A stretch of 13,320 nucleotides of DNA from Phycisphaerales bacterium (GTDB taxonomy: Bacteria > Planctomycetota > Phycisphaerae > Sedimentisphaerales > Anaerohalosphaeraceae): positions 1,582 to 14,901 of the forward strand of contig PMBP01000205.1 of the NCBI GenBank assembly GCA_003152975.1. The letters are read 5' to 3'. A program made the position numbers and the translations under genes. Positions 6,518 to 13,000 of the stretch are shown in pieces; the stretch's first letter is position 1; the number at the start of each line of letters is the position of its first letter. The notes under the pieces were generated by a model that worked only from the letters and a program-made list of their open reading frames with translations, was not told where the DNA came from and searched no databases.

Positions 6518-7066
6518 TTATTTCTCTTTGGGCTTCTCGGCGGGCTTGGGAGCCGGCGCAGCGGGAGCGGCCGGTGCGGCGGGCTTGGCGCCTTCCTTCA
6601 TCGTTTCCTGCCGCTTTTTCATGTCTTCCATCCGCTTTTTCATCTGCTCCTGCGTCTGTTTCATCCGCTCTTCCTGGGCCTGGATATCCTTGTTCATCTC
6701 GGCCTCTTTGGTGGCGATGACCTTCTTGATGGCGTCGGCGGTCTTGGCGGCCTTTTCTTCCTCGGCCAGCTTGAGGATGGCTTTCCACTGGTCAATCTGG
6801 ACCTGGTATTCGGCTTTCTTCTTGGCCACCTCGGCCTCCATCTGTTTGGCACGGGTCTCCATCATGCTGGACATGTCCATGCGGCCCGCCTCGGTTCCGG
6901 GGGCGGGTTTGGTTGCCGCAGCGGGCGCCGTGGCAGCCCGTGTTTCCCGGGCTCGGGTCCGCTGGTCTTCCTTGCGGGGCTGATCCTTCGTTGCGTCCTG
7001 GGCAAACACCACGACGGATGAGCCGACGATGGCCACAACGGCCAACAATGCGATCCACTTCTTCAT
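6518..7066 (-). CDS. Exported coiled-coil protein with Ala/Pro-rich ends
   Basis: A 182-residue protein. Residues 1-22 are a clear signal peptide (MKKWIALLAVVAIVG, cleavage near VFA-Q). Next come a basic Ala/Thr/Pro-rich stretch (25-58) and a Met-rich segment, GRMDMSSMME. A long, highly charged alpha-helix or coiled coil (about 70-158) is rich in Lys, Glu, Gln and Met. The tail is Ala/Pro/Lys-rich (about 160-182, PAAPAAPAAPAPKPAEKPKEK). It should be periplasmic. The ribosome site AGGAGA is 6 nt before the ATG. No family is recognised; the charged helix recalls envelope-spanning or OmpH-like chaperone helices only in general style. It is a single gene with its own terminator. Confidence 0.8.
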   Translation of the reverse strand: MKKWIALLAVVAIVGSSVVVFAQDATKDQPRKEDQRTRARETRAATAPAAATKPAPGTEAGRMDMSSMMETRAKQMEAEVAKKKAEYQVQIDQWKAILKLAEEEKAAKTADAIKKVIATKEAEMNKDIQAQEERMKQTQEQMKKRMEDMKKRQETMKEGAKPAAPAAPAAPAPKPAEKPKEK

Positions 7067-7159
7067 TTGCTGTCTCCTGAGAAACTCAATTGTCCATTCT
7101 GATCGGCCGGCCGCGCCAGCCGAAACTCCATACTCTATATAAGACGGACTTCCACTATG

Positions 7160-7188
7160 ATTATTGCATTGGTGGGTCTTCCATGCAA
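7160..7188 (-). promoter_or_regulatory. Candidate promoter of the coiled-coil protein gene
   Basis: On the minus strand TTGCAT (7188-7183) and AATAAT (7165-7160) are 17 nt apart. The -35 is weak (three of six matches) and the -10 has five of six. TTGCAT (7164-7169) and ATGCAA (7183-7188) also form an inverted repeat. Other AT-rich boxes nearby (TATAGA around 7217) are possible alternatives. Confidence 0.3.
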
Positions 7189-7271
7189 GGCCCCATTTGT
7201 AAAACGGGACGATTCTATATTATCGGCCAAAGGAAAATCCAAAGATGAATCGGGGGAATGAAATTGATGTA

Positions 7272-7302
7272 ACATGAATTCGGTAAAGGGTTTACATGAA
7301 TT
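7272..7302. repeat. Paired ACATGAATT direct repeats around a small hairpin
   Basis: ACATGAATT occurs at 7272-7280 and 7294-7302, a 22-bp period. Between and across them GTAAA/TTTAC (7283-7287 and 7291-7295) and ATTC/GAAT form an imperfect hairpin. The site lies just past the stop of the HAD gene. It may be an operator or a transcript-end structure. No T-run follows, so a terminator is not supported. Confidence 0.3.
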
Positions 7303-7322
7303 TCAGGGTCCATGAAGGGGCA

Positions 7323-7940
7323 TTATCCCGGAAGGATAGCCCGCGAAATCAGATTCCGTTTGAGATCATCGGCGCCGCGAAAAATGATGGCCTCCATACC
7401 AATCCGGCGGGCCCCCTCGACATTGGCGGGCAGGTCATCGATGTAGAGGCAATCGGCGGGAGGGATCTGGACGGACTCGGCGGCACGATGAAAGATGGCC
7501 GGGTCGGGTTTCATTGTCCCCACTTGAAAGCTCAAGACCGGCCGGGGAAAGATCGACAGGATCGGATAGGAGTAGCGGAGGAACTGCCAGTGCAGGGCGT
7601 CGGTGTCGGACAGCAGGCCCAGGGGGAGGCGGCCGTGCAGGGACCGCAGCAGGTCTTCCATGCCCGGCATGGGGGAGAAGATGTCGCACCACAGTTGGCC
7701 GAAGCGGTCAAAGGGAACGGTCAGGCCGAAGCGACGGCACAGGGCTTCGTGAAATTGTTCGGGGGTGATGCGGCCGGTGCCGTATTGCACGACCAGCGGG
7801 TCGCTCATGATCCGGCTGATGGTCACGACGGGGTCGCCCTCGGTCAGGGCGGTTCCGAGATGTTCGGCCAGGCGAGCGATGTTGACATCGACGATTACGC
7901 GGCCCAGGTCGAAGATGACGGCTTGGATCGGATGGGTCAT
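7323..7940 (-). CDS. HAD superfamily hydrolase, YihX-like phosphatase
   Basis: A 205-residue HAD (subfamily IA) protein. Motif I is FDLGRVIVD with the nucleophile Asp11; as in YihX-like members the second Asp of DxD is Gly (13). Motif II is LLSDT (Ser111), motif III is MKPDPAIF (Lys144), and motif IV is YIDDLPANVEGA (Asp168/Asp169). A helical cap lies between about 18 and 85. E. coli YihX acts on glucose-1-phosphate, but the substrate here is open. The ATG at 7940 overlaps the TGA of the CYTH gene in an ATGA (4 bp), which fixes the start and indicates translational coupling. It is the last gene of the GH16-CYTH-HAD unit and is cytosolic. Confidence 0.88.
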   Translation of the reverse strand: MTHPIQAVIFDLGRVIVDVNIARLAEHLGTALTEGDPVVTISRIMSDPLVVQYGTGRITPEQFHEALCRRFGLTVPFDRFGQLWCDIFSPMPGMEDLLRSLHGRLPLGLLSDTDALHWQFLRYSYPILSIFPRPVLSFQVGTMKPDPAIFHRAAESVQIPPADCLYIDDLPANVEGARRIGMEAIIFRGADDLKRNLISRAILPG

Positions 7941-8476
7941 GCGGGGCTCCCGCCGGAGGATTGAGCTTGCTCGATCATGTCGCTGTAGGAGCGGTCGATC
8001 AGGTCGTCGGGCCCGATGCCGAGGCGGTCCATCCAATGACGACACTGCTCCATCAGGCGATCGCGGCCGAGAGAGCCGTCGGTGTCGATGGCCTCGATCT
8101 CGACGAAGGATCCGAGCGGATCGACCTGATCGAGATGGATTTTGACATTGTCCAAGAAAAATATCTCCCGCCGCTTGACGACCTGGACGCGGACGCCGAG
8201 GGCTTCGGAAAGAACCTGTCGCAGGGCCGGATCGGGATGGACCCGGCACAACGACACGGCCGCCTGTTTGGGGCCCGGCTGATTCGGGCGACGGTAAAAG
8301 ATCAGGGCGTTTTCGATGTTGCCCTCGCGAAGCTTGAAGCGACCGGAAGCACAAGGGAAGTAGGTATCCGTCTGGCGGTCAATGCCACGGACTTCGGCTC
8401 CCTCGCCACGCAAAATCTCCCGAATCCGCGACAGGTCGGAGCATCGGGCCTTGATCTCGATGTTGGTGTGGGACAT
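7937..8476 (-). CDS. CYTH domain protein (class IV adenylate cyclase/triphosphatase-like)
   Basis: A 179-residue, single-domain CYTH protein. Features along the chain are NIEIKAR (5-11; the N-terminal E-x-K signature in the variant used by CyaB-like proteins), QTDTYF (35-40), GRFKLRE (45-51), ALIFYRRP (57-64), KRRE (101-104), VKIHLDQV (111-118), GSFVEIEA (122-129) and DRSYSDMI (171-178). The acidic and basic residues line the triphosphate tunnel of the family. Members make cAMP or hydrolyse inorganic or thiamine triphosphate, and sequence alone does not decide which. It begins 12 bp after the GH16 stop with only a poor ribosome site, so coupling to upstream translation is likely. Its end overlaps the HAD start by 4 bp. 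Confidence 0.88.
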   Translation of the reverse strand: MSHTNIEIKARCSDLSRIREILRGEGAEVRGIDRQTDTYFPCASGRFKLREGNIENALIFYRRPNQPGPKQAAVSLCRVHPDPALRQVLSEALGVRVQVVKRREIFFLDNVKIHLDQVDPLGSFVEIEAIDTDGSLGRDRLMEQCRHWMDRLGIGPDDLIDRSYSDMIEQAQSSGGSPA

Positions 8477-8488
8477 GTTCTGTTGGGA

Positions 8489-10105
8489 TCAATCGGCCTT
8501 CTGATAGATACGGACATAGTCGATGAGGAATTTCTGGGGGAAGATGGCGTCGTCGATGCCTTTTTGTCCGCCCCAGGCGCCGCCGATAGCGGTATTGAGG
8601 ATCAGGTAGTGGGGTTTATCGTAGGGCCAGACATCGCTGCCGGTTCCCTCGTTCTTGAAGGTAAAGTACTTCTGGTCGTCGAAGAAGAAGTCGATGTGGT
8701 CGGGGTACCAGTCGATCGCGTAGATGTGGAAGTCGTTGTAGGGGGCCTTGGCGGCCACTTTGTCGCCCTTGCCGGTCTTCTTGACATGGTTGTAGGACTT
8801 GGTGTGGATGTTGGCGCAGATGACATCGGGGTCGTATCCGACATTTTCCATGATGTCGATCTCGCCGCAGGCGGGCCAGCCGAGCTTGCGGTCGGCGCCG
8901 AGCATCCAGATGGCCGGCCAGGTGCCACGGCCGGTGGGGATCTTGGCGCGGACCTCGACGCGGCCAAAGACCCATTCGGCCTTGCCGCGGGTGAGCAGGC
9001 TGGCGGAGGTGTACTCGCCTTTCTCGAATTGCTCCTTGCGGGATTCGATCACGAGGTTGCCCTTTTCGACGCGGGCATTTCCGGGGCGGCCTTTGGTGTA
9101 AAACTGCTTTTCGTTGTTGCGGATGAAGCCCTCTTCCTGGTCCCACTTGGCGGGATCGGGCCGGCCGTCTTTGTCGAACTCGTCATTCCAGACCAACTTC
9201 CACACCTGGCCGTTGCGTTCGATCTGCTGTGGGACGGCGGAGGCGGAGGCCTTTGTGACGCTGGGCAGTTCCTTGGGCTGGGAGAGAGCTTCGGCCGGGA
9301 CGGTTAGCTTGGATTTGAGGGCGGTCTTGTTCTTGGTATCTCCGCCGGTCTGGAGGAAGAAGCGATTGTTGTCCACGCCGGCGTCGATGTTCATCGACGG
9401 GTTGTTATCGGCGGTGAACGAGGCCTCGGTCAGGGGCGACCACTTGCCGTCGGCGATCTGGATCCACCCGTTGCCGTACTGGGCTCGGCGGGATTGCTTG
9501 GCGCTTTCGCCGTTGCGGAAGAAATCCTCGACGAAGGAATAATAGCCATTGAGCAGATGGCCGCCGGTGAGGGTCTGGAAGCTGGCCATGTGCTGCCATG
9601 TTTTTTGGTCGGGCAGGGCAATGTAGGCCGAAAATATTGTGTATTTGCCTGCGACTTCGGCGCGGACGATGCAGCGGACGGTCTGACCGACCTTCCAGTC
9701 GAAGTCGAACATGCTCTGACCGCCGGTACCTTCGTTGCCAAAGCGTTTGATCCGGACGCCTTCGCCGCTGGAGATCAGCTTGACGCGCTGGTCTTCGGCG
9801 ACCTGGTTGGGATTGTTCTGGTTGCCGGGATCCCAGACGGAGAAGATGGCGATCTTTTTGCCCGGCTCGATGAGTTCCTGGATGCCGAAGTAGCCGCGGT
9901 TGAAGCCGCACACGCAGAAGTAGCTGCCTGGCTGGCTTTCCTGGACGGTGACCTCGTTGTAGAAGGCCACCGCGTCGGGGCCGGGGTACCACAGGTGGAC
10001 CGAGCGGGCGGCATGGGGGGCGGTTTCCTGGGCCTGGAGAAGTGAACAAGCGCCAATGGTCAGACAGAACAGAGCGAACGCGGTTTTGAAACCTTGTCGA
10101 GTCAT
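8489..10105 (-). CDS. Secreted two-domain protein: DUF3472 plus GH16 beta-glucanase
   Basis: A 538-residue exported protein. Residues 1 to about 26 form a signal peptide. Cleavage may fall at LQA-Q, or IGAC may act as a lipobox, making a lipoprotein. Residues about 35-270 match DUF3472: GYFGIQEL, AIFSVWDPG, GNEGTGGQSMFDFDW, LNGYYSFVEDFF. Residues about 290-538 are a laminarinase-type glycoside hydrolase family 16 domain: LVWNDEFD, GTWPAIWML, the catalytic motif GEIDIMEN with nucleophile Glu415, Asp417 and acid/base Glu420, then NTAIGGAWGG and DYVRIYQ at the end. GH16 enzymes of this type cleave beta-1,3(4)-glucans such as laminarin. The ATG at 10105 is preferred over an in-frame ATG at 10129. 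It has AAAGGA 6 nt upstream and a proper signal peptide, and the promoter would leave only about 8 nt before 10129. It is first in a unit with CYTH and HAD genes. Confidence 0.9.
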   Translation of the reverse strand: MTRQGFKTAFALFCLTIGACSLLQAQETAPHAARSVHLWYPGPDAVAFYNEVTVQESQPGSYFCVCGFNRGYFGIQELIEPGKKIAIFSVWDPGNQNNPNQVAEDQRVKLISSGEGVRIKRFGNEGTGGQSMFDFDWKVGQTVRCIVRAEVAGKYTIFSAYIALPDQKTWQHMASFQTLTGGHLLNGYYSFVEDFFRNGESAKQSRRAQYGNGWIQIADGKWSPLTEASFTADNNPSMNIDAGVDNNRFFLQTGGDTKNKTALKSKLTVPAEALSQPKELPSVTKASASAVPQQIERNGQVWKLVWNDEFDKDGRPDPAKWDQEEGFIRNNEKQFYTKGRPGNARVEKGNLVIESRKEQFEKGEYTSASLLTRGKAEWVFGRVEVRAKIPTGRGTWPAIWMLGADRKLGWPACGEIDIMENVGYDPDVICANIHTKSYNHVKKTGKGDKVAAKAPYNDFHIYAIDWYPDHIDFFFDDQKYFTFKNEGTGSDVWPYDKPHYLILNTAIGGAWGGQKGIDDAIFPQKFLIDYVRIYQKAD

Positions 10106-10143
10106 TGCCAATCCTTTCGTTGAGATCATATGGGTTCGGGAGC

Positions 10144-10172
10144 ATTATATCCGGCGCGGCCCGGGTGTACAA
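10144..10172 (-). promoter_or_regulatory. Promoter of the GH16-CYTH-HAD unit
   Basis: On the minus strand a perfect TATAAT (10149-10144) lies 17 nt after TTGTAC (10172-10167). Transcription should begin near 10137, giving a leader of about 32 nt to the ATG at 10105. Confidence 0.6.
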
Positions 10173-10185
10173 TCGTCTTGCTCTC

Positions 10186-10214
10186 TTGCGGGGTGCGGGC
10201 CGGGCCGATACAAT
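10186..10214 (+). promoter_or_regulatory. Probable promoter of the cyclophilin-like/lectin gene
   Basis: TTGCGG (10186-10191) and TACAAT (10209-10214) are 17 nt apart. The predicted start near 10221 gives a leader of about 85 nt. It is back-to-back with the GH16 promoter. Another TACAAT at 10168-10173 lacks a good -35. Confidence 0.45.
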
Positions 10215-10306
10215 GTTCGTCACCGGTATTTGGAGATCCATGATCTCGGACGGCCGGCGAAAGAGAATGGAAACGACAGACGATGGAACGATCGAAGGGA
10301 TCCTCC

Positions 10307-11803
10307 ATGCCACAGAAAATCATGTTGATCGTCGATGAGACGCGTGTTATCGCCGAGTTGTGGGATACGCCGACGGCCGAGGCGATCGTCAAGGCGCTGC
10401 CGGTGTCGGGCGAGACGCAGCGGTGGGGCGGCGAGCTTTATTTTTCGGTGCCGGTGAGCATGCCGTTGGAATCGGACAGTCGCGAGTCGCTGATGCCGGG
10501 CGAGCTGGGCTACTGGCCGGAAGGGGACATGTTCTGCATCTTTTTCGGAGCGACGCCGGCCTCCGAGGGCGACGAGATCCGGCCGGCCTCGGCGGTGAAT
10601 GTGTTCGGGCGATTGATCGGGCGCTGGTCGCCGATCAAGCAGGTCCCCGCGGGCAAGACGATTTGCGTGGAACTGCTTTCGGATAGCGCGATGGTCGAGA
10701 TCTCGGAACCGGCGACTCCGTCGGAGCCGGAGGACAAACCCGCGCCGGAGTCGATGTATTCGCCGACAGCGTTTTCGGACGAAGTGAAGCAGGAACCCCA
10801 AGTCGAGGCCGCACCGCAACCCGTTACGGAAGCGCCAGCGACCTATACGCCTACCCCGATGCCGGAATCAGCGTTGTTTGAGCCGAAACCCGAGGATCTC
10901 GTTCGGGCTTCCGCAGCCGAGTCGGAAGGGATCGAAGAAACGCCGGAACCGGTATCGGCATCCGAAGAGGTTGTCAAGACGGCCGAGGCGGCGGCAGAGA
11001 CGCAAGAGGAAATCCCAACAACAATTCCAGCGGAGAAATTTTCCATGTTCAAGACCATTCTTTCGAACAAAAAAACGGTATGGGGCATTCTGGAAGGCGC
11101 CGTCATCATGCTCCTGATTATCCTGGTGGGGATGCAGATCGGCCGGGGGGGATCCAAGACTCTCAAACAGGATATGGATAATCTCCGAAAGGATGTTGGC
11201 GAGCAAAAGCAGACGCTGGAGGCGCTCGGTAAGACGGTGACCCAGTTGCAGGCGGATGTCAAGACAACGGCCACCGCCACACAAACGGCATTGACCCAAC
11301 TGTCTCCGATGATCGACCAGAAACTGAAGCTGCAAATGGGCGCAGTGAACCAGCAGGTGGCGGCGATGCAAAAACAACTCAGTGACGGCACACAGGGCGG
11401 TATCGTGTGGGTGAAAAATCCGGCCAACAACCACAGCTATTGTATCAGCCCGGTTCCGCTGCCGTGGCACCAGGCGCGGGATGCGGCCAAGAAGATGGGC
11501 GGGTATCTGGCTACGCTGACGGATGCGAAGGAAAATGAGTGGGTGGTGGCGACCTTCGGCGAGCAGACGGAGTTCTGGATCGGTCTCAATGACGAGCAGG
11601 AAAACCGCAAGTGGGTCTGGGTCAGCGGCGAAAAGTTTGAATATGCCAACTGGGCGCCGGGCGAGCCGGACAACTATCGCAAAACCCAGCATTATGGGGT
11701 GATTAACTACATTGTTCCGGACAAGGGCCACCTCGAGCCCGGCCGATGGAAGGACACCTCCTGCAACGATCTCCACCTGGCGATCATCGAACGGGATATC
11801 TGA
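10307..11803 (+). CDS. Transmembrane protein with cyclophilin-like domain and C-type lectin domain
   Basis: A 498-residue protein with an unusual layout. Residues 1 to about 118 resemble the cyclophilin-like DUF369/TM1367 domain: a KIMLIVD strand, AELWDTPTAEAIVKALP, RWGGELYFSVPV, GELGYWPEGDMFCIFFG, NVFGRLIG. Residues about 125-250 are an acidic, Pro/Glu/Ala-rich linker. A single membrane helix spans about 258-280 (VWGILEGAVIMLLIILVGMQ). A coiled coil runs over about 284-362 (DMDNLRKDVGEQKQTLEALG). A C-type lectin-like domain fills about 366-498: YCISPVPLPWHQA, GGYLATLTDAKENEW, FWIGLNDE, YANWAPGEPDN, GRWKDTSCND. With no signal peptide, the N-terminus should be cytosolic and the lectin external. 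The ATG at 10307 has AAGGGA 6 nt upstream; an in-frame ATG at 10283 would add 8 residues with a poorer site. dprA follows. Domain calls are by eye; ligand and role are unknown. Confidence 0.82.
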   Translation: MPQKIMLIVDETRVIAELWDTPTAEAIVKALPVSGETQRWGGELYFSVPVSMPLESDSRESLMPGELGYWPEGDMFCIFFGATPASEGDEIRPASAVNVFGRLIGRWSPIKQVPAGKTICVELLSDSAMVEISEPATPSEPEDKPAPESMYSPTAFSDEVKQEPQVEAAPQPVTEAPATYTPTPMPESALFEPKPEDLVRASAAESEGIEETPEPVSASEEVVKTAEAAAETQEEIPTTIPAEKFSMFKTILSNKKTVWGILEGAVIMLLIILVGMQIGRGGSKTLKQDMDNLRKDVGEQKQTLEALGKTVTQLQADVKTTATATQTALTQLSPMIDQKLKLQMGAVNQQVAAMQKQLSDGTQGGIVWVKNPANNHSYCISPVPLPWHQARDAAKKMGGYLATLTDAKENEWVVATFGEQTEFWIGLNDEQENRKWVWVSGEKFEYANWAPGEPDNYRKTQHYGVINYIVPDKGHLEPGRWKDTSCNDLHLAIIERDI

Positions 11804-11842
11804 TCGGCTGATGCGGGGCCGGTCCGCGAAGGGAGGACGACC

Positions 11843-13000
11843 ATCGAAGCGGGGAACGGACATTCTGAAGGCATCGACCAATGGCTGCGGCTGATCCGCG
11901 CTGACGGCGTGGGGCCTGTGCTGTTCGGGCGGCTGCTGCATTTTTTCGGGAGCGTGGACCGGGTACTGACGGCGTCGATGTCGGAACTGGCCCGCGTGGA
12001 GGGCATCGGCGAGAAGACCGCGCAGCGGATCTTCGCCAGCCGAAATGATTTTGATCCGGAAAAAGAGATCCAGTTGGCCGAGAAACACGGCGTGTCGATC
12101 TTCCATCTGCAGGACCGTCGATATCCCCCGCTGCTCAAGACGATTCACGATCCGCCGCCGGTGCTGTATGTTGCCGGGACGATTCAGGACCGAGACAACC
12201 TGGCGGTGGCGATCGTGGGCTCGCGCCGATGCAGCCACTACGGGACCGAGCAGGCGGCGCGTTTTGCGCATCTGCTGGCGTCGGCAGGATTTACGATTGT
12301 CAGCGGCATGGCGCGGGGGATCGATTCGGCGGCGCATCGGGGGGCGATTTCGGCCAAGGGGCGGACCTTTGCGGTGCAGGGCTGCGGCCTGTCGCGGGTG
12401 TTTCCGCCGGAGAACGAGGAGCTTTTCCGGATGATCAGCGAATCCGGGGCGTGCATCAGCGAACTGCCGATCGAATATGAGCCGATGGCGGAGAATTTTC
12501 CGGGCCGAAACCGGATCATCGCGGGGTTGAGCATGGGGGTGATCGTGATCGACGCTTCGGGCCGCAGCGGGGCGTTGTTGACGGCCGAAGCGGCGGTGGA
12601 GTACAATCGGGAGGTCATGGCCGTGCCCGGGAGGGTCGATTCGCCCAGCAGCGTGGGGGCTCACCGGCTGATCAAGGATGGGGCCCGGCTGGTGGAGACG
12701 GTGGAGGATGTGATGGATGCCCTGGGCTATGTCGGGCAGGGGCTCAAGGAACACACCCGAAAATCCGCCCAGAAGGCCGAAAAACAGGCCGAGGCACCCC
12801 TGTTTGACCGGCCGAAAATCCCACTATCGGGCTCGGAGAAGGTCGTATTCGAGGCCTTGGGAACCGAACCCCTTCATGTTGACCAAGTCATTGAAAATAC
12901 AGAACTTACGGCTGCTCAGGTGAATGCGGCAATGGTTTCTTTGCGGCTCAAGGGGTTGATTCGGGATCTGCCTGGGAATTGCTTTACCAAACGCTCATAA
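11843..13000 (+). CDS. dprA: DNA processing protein DprA, apparent ATC start
   Basis: DprA (Smf) binds incoming single-stranded DNA in the cytosol and loads RecA during natural transformation. The product shows the N-terminal helical/HhH part (WLRLIRADGVGP, LARVEGIGEKTAQRI), the Rossmann-like core with AIVGSRR (Gly126-Ser-Arg), SGMARGIDSAAHRGA (from 154), VFPPEN, NFPGRNRIIAGLS and SGALLTAEAAVE, and a C-terminal winged helix (SEKVVFEAL through FTKRS). With this start it has 385 residues. The first standard start codon in frame is a GTG at 11909, but it would cut the conserved N-terminal helix WLRLIRADGVGP. A strong GGGAGG (11831-11836) sits exactly 6 nt before ATC at 11843, in frame. A start at 11909 (363 residues) is the conservative alternative. 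It lies 39 bp after the lectin gene and is probably co-transcribed with it. Confidence 0.88.
   Translation: MEAGNGHSEGIDQWLRLIRADGVGPVLFGRLLHFFGSVDRVLTASMSELARVEGIGEKTAQRIFASRNDFDPEKEIQLAEKHGVSIFHLQDRRYPPLLKTIHDPPPVLYVAGTIQDRDNLAVAIVGSRRCSHYGTEQAARFAHLLASAGFTIVSGMARGIDSAAHRGAISAKGRTFAVQGCGLSRVFPPENEELFRMISESGACISELPIEYEPMAENFPGRNRIIAGLSMGVIVIDASGRSGALLTAEAAVEYNREVMAVPGRVDSPSSVGAHRLIKDGARLVETVEDVMDALGYVGQGLKEHTRKSAQKAEKQAEAPLFDRPKIPLSGSEKVVFEALGTEPLHVDQVIENTELTAAQVNAAMVSLRLKGLIRDLPGNCFTKRS

Noticed and set aside
7961..9307. Plus-strand 448-codon open frame opposite the CYTH and GH16 genes
   Set aside because: Val/Asp/Gly-rich shadow; the minus strand has catalytic motifs and operon spacing.
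11801..11842. Read-through or TGA recoding joining the lectin gene to dprA in one frame
   Set aside because: The two genes share a frame, but 13 codons of non-conserved sequence and a strong Shine-Dalgarno lie between them; GC-rich DNA and ordinary TGA stops elsewhere argue against recoding.
10868..12754. Minus-strand 628-codon open frame opposite the lectin gene and dprA
   Set aside because: Arg/His/Pro-rich shadow spanning two well-supported genes.
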